Shown: positions 58,315 to 64,000 of the stretch, piece after piece | Layout: each line of letters starts with the position of its first letter | How positions within the stretch are numbered: the first letter of the stretch is position 1 | Origin: Acephala macrosclerotiorum | Taxonomy: Eukaryota > Ascomycota > Leotiomycetes > Helotiales > Mollisiaceae | Direction of reading: 5' to 3' | Length of the DNA: 64,000 nt | Assembly: GCA_014904845.1 (NCBI GenBank) | Contig: MU119382.1 | Coordinates: forward strand, 1 to 64,000 | Translations under genes and position numbers: made by a program | Notes under the pieces: generated by a model | Database searches by the model: none | Told to the model about the DNA's origin: nothing | Seen by the model: only the letters and a program-made list of their open reading frames with translations

Positions 58315-58365
58315 TATCGATGCCTCAAGTATCGAAGTCGAGCCTGCTTTCAAAGCCACAGCAAT

Positions 58366-59202
58366 ATGAATTACTTCTCCACTTTACCAATCGAGGCCCT
58401 CCTCCGAATTATCTAAAATCTCCCCTCTTCAAACTACCTCCCTTTAGTACGCGATTCCGAACACTTCCGAAAATTGATTCGCTCCAACGCAAAGGTATGT
58501 CGCTTTCCAACCCTCAAAAACAAGCTTCCCAATCTTAGGTACGGAGTTTTGACATAGAAATCAAATTAAGCCGACCTAACCATTCGCAGGATATATGCGC
58601 CGACGCAATCCGCACTCAGCCCACGCTGCAAAACCTTTGCGCAGATCTTAAACCCACATAAAATACATCCTCAACGCGTGGATTAATCCACTCGCATCTA
58701 ACCCCCTCCCTATCAAACCTCAAAACCGACCTTAATCGAACTTCGATGTCGCCCACACACATCTTTCATTTCAAACTTAGCGTGGGAGAGCCCGAAACCC
58801 AGACCCGAATACCTCCTATTCCTCGAACAGATGTCCACTTGTGATAGAGAAATCGAGCATGGACGTGATTTCTCCGAATCAGATTCCGACGCTTGATATT
58901 CCATGTACAGCATGTCGAAAGATTACCTCGATCATCATTTAACGAAGTTGAAATTGCTAGAGAGTAGTGGAGGAGGCGGCATAAAGAAGGTGCATTTTAT
59001 TGAATATACTCATTCCTTGGTGGAAGTTGAGGGACAGATGTGGGTTTGTCTTGGGAAATGTATGTTACATCGGGCTTTGGATCAGGATATGAGGACGGGA
59101 TATCGGATATCGAAGGCGCTGCTGTGGTGTTACGGGAATCGATTGAATAGGGATTTACTGGAGAGACGAGAGGAGTGTGAGGATTGGAGGAAACCGAGTT
59201 GA
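58366..59202 (+). pseudogene. F-box-type gene, broken, next to the AT-rich block
   Basis: Starting 52 bases beyond the element, the ATG at 58366 gives MNYFSTLPIEALLRII, a TAA at 58414-58416, then NLPSSNYLPLVRDSEHFRKL, which is the shape of an F-box (LP...LL.II..L....YL.L......FR.LI). After a likely intron (58496 to about 58589) the reading is DICADAIRTQPTLQNLCADL, then further stops, and an open 3' segment to 59202 (VHFIEYTHSLVEVEGQMWV, MRTGYRISKALLWCYGNRLN). An intact F-box protein would recruit targets to an SCF ubiquitin ligase. CAA to TAA explains the first stop. Confidence 0.6.
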
Positions 59203-59287
59203 GACTGGAGCGCGAAGTTGACGATGTATTCGAAGAGCGGTGGTAGGATTAAAACGATCGTGGTGGAAGATATGAGGGATCCCCATC

Positions 59288-59974
59288 TCAAGGAGGTTGA
59301 GGGTGATATTGGTGAGTTGGAGATTTGGAGATATTGGGGTCCGCCAGCGTAGAATCAGAGTACCGACACTGACTCGCTGTGCAAGTAATTAAACAGGTTG
59401 CAATCAGTCCTGTTGTTTGGAGATTTCGAGGCCACGGACCGAACAGTACGAGTTGGACTAGCCGCAACGAATGAACGAACCCAGCCGGCAGATGTCCTCC
59501 TCCTCTAAGTACGGCTACTATTTTATCCAAATCCTCCTTTGAAAGGCCCCAAGTATACATTTCCTAACTCTCGGCATACTGCTCAGCGGTAGCTCCTCTC
59601 AGGATTCGGTACCGTCCTTCAACTTCCCAAATCGCTTTTTCAAAAGTTCGATCCTCAAATTCACACCTTTCTTTCCCTTCATCCTCACCCCAACCCCAAC
59701 TCCATTTGATTGTGCCGTCGTGCGTATCAATGCCGACAGTGACGTCCGCGAGCTGGGTATCGAAAGGCGGTGATGTCGATCGCGCCTCAGGTAGGAGCAG
59801 AGTGTTGCAAATGCTTTTCGAAGGTTCCTCGCCATATTTTGGTGCCAGTATGTCGGTTTCTGGACTTTGATCGATTTGGGTGGGGAAGGCATTTTGGAGG
59901 ATTGCGCAGACGATCTGATGATGCTGAGGATGGAAAAGCGAGGACAGTATAGTTATCTTACATTTATATCTCAA
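59288..59974 (-). pseudogene. Unknown gene interrupted by an in-frame TAG
   Basis: One minus-strand frame runs from 59974 to 59288 with a single TAG at 59564-59566 between YRILRGATAEQYAES and EMYTWGLSKEDLDKIVAVLR. Both sides look coding (IDTHDGTIKWSWGWGEDEG before; GGGHLPAGFVHSLRLV after). I do not recognise the family. There is no membrane segment or signal peptide. The stop would be Gln by one transition or Trp by one A-to-G change. A frame further upstream (60264-60022) may be another exon but I cannot join it with confidence. Confidence 0.45.
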
Positions 59975-60350
59975 TTACAGGCAAACGCGCGAAGCGCTGC
60001 TCCTTTGCGTTACACAGGTTTCTAGCCTTTGCATATGCAGTACGCCCCTAAATCCGAGGTCCCAACGCCGTCCGAAGAAGGAAATCCGCAAATGTCCCTA
60101 GTTTGTGATACATATTCTGCCAGATAGCGAACGGCAAGTGCCAGGTAACGCTGATGCCCAGATGCCTCGAGGGATCTCTTGGCGTATAGTACAGCCATAC
60201 TCTCGACTCGATACCTGATACTCCATTGACTCCATGTTTCGATGTCCCAATTACCAAGTCTCAATTAATCGACCCACATCATCTCAACATCTGGAGCCCT
60301 GCGAAATCAAACCATCAGCCTTCATCCAAGATCTCGAAGCCGAGACCAAC

Positions 60351-60770
60351 TTACCTCGCATTCTCCATCATAGTCGATTTGCAGCATCCATCAAGCCTAC
60401 CCCCAAAAAACTCATTTACGTTCATGTTCACATCATTCCTTGGTTGTAGGGCGAAGTTGAACCCACTGCTGGTCCTGTGCTGTGTCCTCGTCGCAAGCAC
60501 CTTCCTCGGTCGTGCAGATATCAGAGTGTTATCCGGAGCTGAACGTTTGTTTGCTTGCATAGCTGGTGCGGAGGAAATGAGAGGAGAGAGGGATTTCGCA
60601 GCCTCAGGATTCGTTCTGCAGAGTTCGAGGACGGCGAGTCGTAGCTGATTCTGGTCGATCGTCTGGATTGTGTGCTCGAGTTGTGCGGGTGAAGGGTGGG
60701 ATGATTCTGCTGCGATTTTGGCTGCTGCGAGCTTGTGTGCGGAAGAGAAAGAGGTGCTGATTACTGCCAT
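60351..60770 (-). CDS. Small helical paralog 1 of a four-gene tandem array
   Basis: 139 residues from the ATG at 60770. A predicted amphipathic helix pair at about residues 30-70 (LEHTIQTIDQNQLRLAVLEL, then RTNPEAAKSLSPLI) is shared in pattern with the three following genes. A Lys/Arg-rich stretch (ANKRSAPDNTLISARPRKVL) may be a nuclear signal. The C-terminus (FFGGRLDGCCKSTMMENAR) may be read through into an intron donor, as GTAAGT follows directly, so the true 3' end may lie lower, in the 60022-60264 frame. Function unknown. Confidence 0.55.
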   Translation of the reverse strand: MAVISTSFSSAHKLAAAKIAAESSHPSPAQLEHTIQTIDQNQLRLAVLELCRTNPEAAKSLSPLISSAPAMQANKRSAPDNTLISARPRKVLATRTQHRTSSGFNFALQPRNDVNMNVNEFFGGRLDGCCKSTMMENAR

Positions 60771-61216
60771 TGTTGCTTGCGGCGAATTGAAAGAAAGGAG
60801 ATGGAATTGACAAATGAGTGTTGATGGATGATGGGATTGGGTGGTGGTGCAGAGCGAGGTTCTGTTGTTTTAAGAGGTGTGAGAAAGTGGTGGCTGGACA
60901 ACGCGCCGGAACACGAGAGTAGGCCCGAGCCCCCCCGGCTCGTGTTAAGCTGTGCGGCTTTCAGGGGGCTAAAAAGTCAGGGGAGGATACGCTAAGCGAG
61001 AGCTCGATCACTAACCTTCAGAGACTCGAGGCTGCGTTCTAAGGAAATTATCGCTATATTTCTGGGCAGCTTGTCACTACAAATACAAAAAGGTCGTGCA
61101 CCCTATCAACTCTGTCACCACACCCCAACCCCTAGTCTCCGACTCCAGCTCCATGAAACCCCATTGACTCCTCCCTGCATTTCTCCTGTTTAAGCAAAGT
61201 CATTCAGATACGACAT
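60771..61216. other. Intergenic in tandem array
   Basis: Promoter side of paralog 1 and 3' flank of paralog 2; no gene recognised. Confidence 0.45.
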
Positions 61217-61789
61217 TCAGGGTGGGCAATTATCTGACTTTTCTCTGTATGCCTTCCCTTGCTGGTAGCATTCTCGGAGCTCATATAGGTCCCTATTGCC
61301 AGGGCAGAATAGACAAGTCCTCTTCCTCTTCTTGCTTCGACTCCTCTCTTCTAGTTCCTGCTTTACCACGCCACTGTTTCGCGGCGCCTTTTTCGCCACT
61401 ATAGGTCTTCTAGGTGCCAATGTTCGTACTGCTGTGTGGTGTCCGATCGCTAGAGGAGTTGGAGTCGTTCGCTCTTTGTTGATCGCTGGGGTGTCTGCTT
61501 TCGCTAGGTCGAGAGAGTTCGCATAGAGGGTTGTTCTCTCACCGGACATCAACGAAGACAGCATCTTCGCGGGTTCTGATATATTCTTGCAGACTTCCAG
61601 TATCGACTTGCAGAGAGAGTCGCGACTGGCAGAATGGACTTTCTCTTTCAAGGGGAGAGCAAGGATGGTGTTCAGAGCTGATGGAGGGGTCGCTTTCGGT
61701 GCGCTCGAGGACGTAGTTGCTGGAGCCATAATTGACGAGTTGCACGGGATCGAGAATGAAATTGAGAGAGCTTGTTCAAGGGAAGACAT
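61217..61789 (-). CDS. Small helical paralog 2 of the tandem array
   Basis: 190 residues from 61789. The shared segment is at about residues 40-85 (LNTILALPLKEKVHSASRDS, LCKSILEVCKNISEPAKMLS). A basic region (ELEERSRSKKRKRTC) precedes Cys residues in CLFCPGNRDLYELRECYQQG that could be an eroded metal site. Intact single exon. It is likely nuclear by its basic patch; function unknown. Confidence 0.6.
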   Translation of the reverse strand: MSSLEQALSISFSIPCNSSIMAPATTSSSAPKATPPSALNTILALPLKEKVHSASRDSLCKSILEVCKNISEPAKMLSSLMSGERTTLYANSLDLAKADTPAINKERTTPTPLAIGHHTAVRTLAPRRPIVAKKAPRNSGVVKQELEERSRSKKRKRTCLFCPGNRDLYELRECYQQGKAYREKSDNCPP

Positions 61790-61982
61790 TCTCTAGCTAT
61801 AGCAATTTATGAAGTATTGTTTATTCTAGAAACTTTTTTCGATTGTTGCGGGAACGCGTCGCGCTCTATTCGCGTCGAGGGGCCGAAACTACATTGCCCA
61901 GAATGGAAAAGAGCACAAGCTATTGCACAGTACCTTCCTTTGCTGAAGTCAAAATTGGTAAATGGCGGTGGTTCCCTTAATT

Positions 61983-62614
61983 TCAATTGTCAACAAAGTA
62001 TACGATAATGGCATTGGAACCAACGTACTTCGCTCTGTGAATTCTCTTCTCCTTTGGCCAGCAATCAGAATTGCTTTCGTCTTCTTCCTTCTCTTCTTCC
62101 TCAACATACACTGCATGAATAGCATCAATCCTTTTCGTTTTCTTGGTCTCCTCACTCTGACCTTGCACTGCTTTCATGCCGCTTCTGAGAACCGCCTCGG
62201 CTGCCATGGTCTTGCTGGGACTTGACGTGAATGCCTTGACTGATGTCGGAGACGTTGGCAATGAGGAGGGAGAGGTGGAGAAAGTAATGATGAGAGCAAG
62301 TTTGCATCATCTGACATTTGGTTGCTGAGGTCTATGATTACGGCGCGGAGTTGAATTGAGCTTATGTTTTCAATTGTGTATTGAAAGGGTGATTTTGGAT
62401 CGTGGTCGGTTTCGGTATTGAGGGACTTGTCAGGTCTATAACCGCCGATGAAGAATTTGTTGAAGCCATGTTGAATGATTTCTAAGGGAAGCAAGAGCTG
62501 TTTTCGGTGTATGAGAAGAACTCCTCGAATTCCGGATATACAAAGACGCAACATTGCAGGAGATGAGGGACGCGACGCAATTTGTACCTCTGCTGAGGAG
62601 TCGAATCGAACCAC
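61983..62614 (-). pseudogene. Small helical paralog 3, probable frameshift
   Basis: The frame 62614 onward contains the shared segment FQYTIENISSIQLRAVIIDL, SNQMSDDANLLSSLLS (about 62275-62380). The continuation that looks coding is in another frame from 62261 (LPTSPTSVKAFTSSPSKTMA, VLRSGMKAVQGQSEETKKTK) to 61983, with an acidic EEEEKEEDESN run. The join near 62250-62275 has no intron, so one small indel is likely. The N-terminal part of the first frame may be untranslated. Confidence 0.45.
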
Positions 62615-62862
62615 TTGCTCATTTGGACGCTTGTCTTAAGACCGATCTACAACGAAGGAAATTGATTCATCATGTCGATTCAAAACACGTGCTCAAGAAG
62701 TAAACCGCATGCGGAGCATCAAAGTCAAACTTCCACCGACCGCACCATCTCTACCAAATGTTATACATTCCATCCCAGATCAAGTCCTTTGTAGTCCAAA
62801 GCACCGCCACTCATAGACAGAAATTGACTCCAATTGTGCCATAACCCCTCGATGCATATTAA

Positions 62863-63336
62863 TCACCTCTTACTGTATACCGCCCTCCATTTACAACACC
62901 CATCATCGGAATCCTTCGCCTCCCCCCCACATTCTTCACAAATCTCCCTCTCTTTCTTCCTCTTCTTTGTCTCCCTCTCATCACTTCCACTTTCAGACGT
63001 CATCGACGTCGAATCAAAGTCCAGAGACGGTGCTGCTTTCCTCGCTGCCCTGATTTCATGTCGCAATTTCCGGCGAGGCATTTTTGTGCGCACCGGTTTG
63101 TGGCCGCGGGTGGATCGAAGAGGTGGTGAAGAGCTTGCTAGAGATGCAGAAGAGGTAGCAAGTATCGGAGTAATGATTTTGGATGCGTCTGGTAGTTTTG
63201 CGAGGACTTCGAGCATTGCGGTACGTAATTGGGCTTTGGTTGCTGTTTCGATGTATTGTTTGAGTTGGTCCATCTGTGAAGTTTCGAGGTTTGAGTCCGT
63301 GGTCAGGTCGATCACGCCACTTATTGATTCCGCCAT
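62863..63336 (-). CDS. Small helical paralog 4 of the tandem array
   Basis: 157 residues from the ATG at 63336 (MAESISGVIDLTTDSN); an in-frame ATG at 63459 would add 41. The shared segment MDQLKQYIETATKAQLRTAM, LEVLAKLPDASKIITPILA is at about residues 20-58. A Ser/Arg region and a basic ERETKKRKKEREICEECGGE follow, where CEEC plus the later CC in DDGCCKW resemble the start of the zinc-ligand region of a common small fungal protein family. It ends at 62863, or splices onward (a GTATAC lies just before the stop). Function unknown. Confidence 0.58.
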   Translation of the reverse strand: MAESISGVIDLTTDSNLETSQMDQLKQYIETATKAQLRTAMLEVLAKLPDASKIITPILATSSASLASSSPPLRSTRGHKPVRTKMPRRKLRHEIRAARKAAPSLDFDSTSMTSESGSDERETKKRKKEREICEECGGEAKDSDDGCCKWRAVYSKR

Positions 63337-64000
63337 TTTATTTGTGGTTCCGCGAAGAGTCTGAGGTCTTGCCAGAGAAGAAATATCTGACCGCGGTCTT
63401 GCGAGACGCGACGCGTATCCTTGTTTCGCGTCGAGGGGCTGAAGTGCTTGCTTGTTCATCCTCTATCGGCTTTGTACAAGAAATCAATTGGTTCATCGCC
63501 GTATTGATTTGTTTCCACTTGTTTTGACATACCCTAGTCAAAGCATGGTGGGTTACTCCAGCTTTCCTCGAAGGGTTCACCACCGATGATGCCCTTGCGG
63601 GGTATGGCGGGGTACTGCATCAAAAGAAAATCTTTTCCCCCACACCGCATCTATACCTCAGGTCTCCCTCTCTGAGTTGCACTCTCAATCCTGCAATTAG
63701 TCGGAGATTCTCGAAGCCTGTCGTTCTGCGTAACGATCGCCGTTAGTCTCATGCGGGATTAATCGAGCAGAATTCACTTACCGGAACCACGTTGCATTTG
63801 CATCACTCATGAAGATCATCCGAGTCACTTTCACAACCAGGGCAACTTCGCTTTCTTCTTTCTTCTTTTGTCTTCGATTGTGTTATTGACAAGCATTGAT
63901 ACAAAAGCATGTGACAATATGTGCAAGAGAAGAATATAGCGCAAAATACAAATCTTCCGACCACTTTTCTCCAAGATGAAGTATGCGCCCCAATCTGTAA
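63337..64000. other. Window end, nothing recognised
   Basis: Promoter side of paralog 4 followed by about 600 bases without a motif-bearing frame. Confidence 0.4.

Noticed and set aside
1..64000. CRISPR arrays, bacterial operons, riboswitches and Rho-independent terminators
   Set aside because: Nothing resembling regularly spaced repeats or bacterial signals was seen, and gene structure is plainly fungal.

Overview
The window is nuclear DNA of a filamentous ascomycete (Pezizomycotina). A Leotiomycetes-like fungus is my best guess, at low confidence. The evidence is short spliceosomal introns of about 47-155 nt, HET-domain genes, Zn2Cys6 factors, LaeA-like methyltransferases, RTA1 and fungal-rhodopsin membrane proteins, a P450, and an AT-rich transposon carcass that looks like repeat-induced point mutation (RIP). 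There is no bacterial-style operon and I recognised no rRNA or tRNA gene.

Layout. 0-16 kb: a large membrane protein, three HET-domain genes (one with an in-frame stop) plus a HET fragment, a short-chain dehydrogenase and a frameshifted GST-like gene. 16-23 kb: a four-helix-type membrane protein, a decayed fungal gene of the ubiquitin-like-domain type, and an intact eight-exon gene joining a caspase-like domain to a C-terminal Myb/SANT pair. 23-33 kb: an FAD monooxygenase, a rhodopsin-domain protein, a repeat-rich gap, then a LaeA-like methyltransferase divergent from a P450. 33-40 kb: a MITE-like element, then an Hsp70-like gene that appears to continue into a Zn2Cys6 finger, divergent from a PHD-finger gene. 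40-48 kb: a decayed NACHT/ankyrin gene, a second LaeA-like methyltransferase and a CorA-like relic. 48-55 kb: a Zn2Cys6 regulator, an RTA1 protein, a damaged small secreted protein, a second FAD monooxygenase and a pseudogene. 55.9-58.3 kb: a very AT-rich, gene-free block with terminal inverted repeats, flanked on both sides by genes broken at Gln/Arg codons. 59-64 kb: a broken unknown gene, then four head-to-tail small paralogs.

How it fits together. Two themes overlap. One is a set of genes whose families act in fungal self/non-self recognition and regulated cell death: HET, NACHT-ankyrin, caspase-like, and an Hsp70-like ATPase. The other is accessory metabolism (P450, two methyltransferases, two flavoprotein monooxygenases, SDR, Zn2Cys6 factor) with no PKS, NRPS or terpene backbone enzyme in the window. 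Many accessory genes carry one or a few premature stops, mostly explicable as C-to-T (or G-to-A) transitions. This suggests RIP, RIP leakage or ordinary decay. Exon joints were worked out by hand from splice sites and reading phase, so single-base errors are possible.
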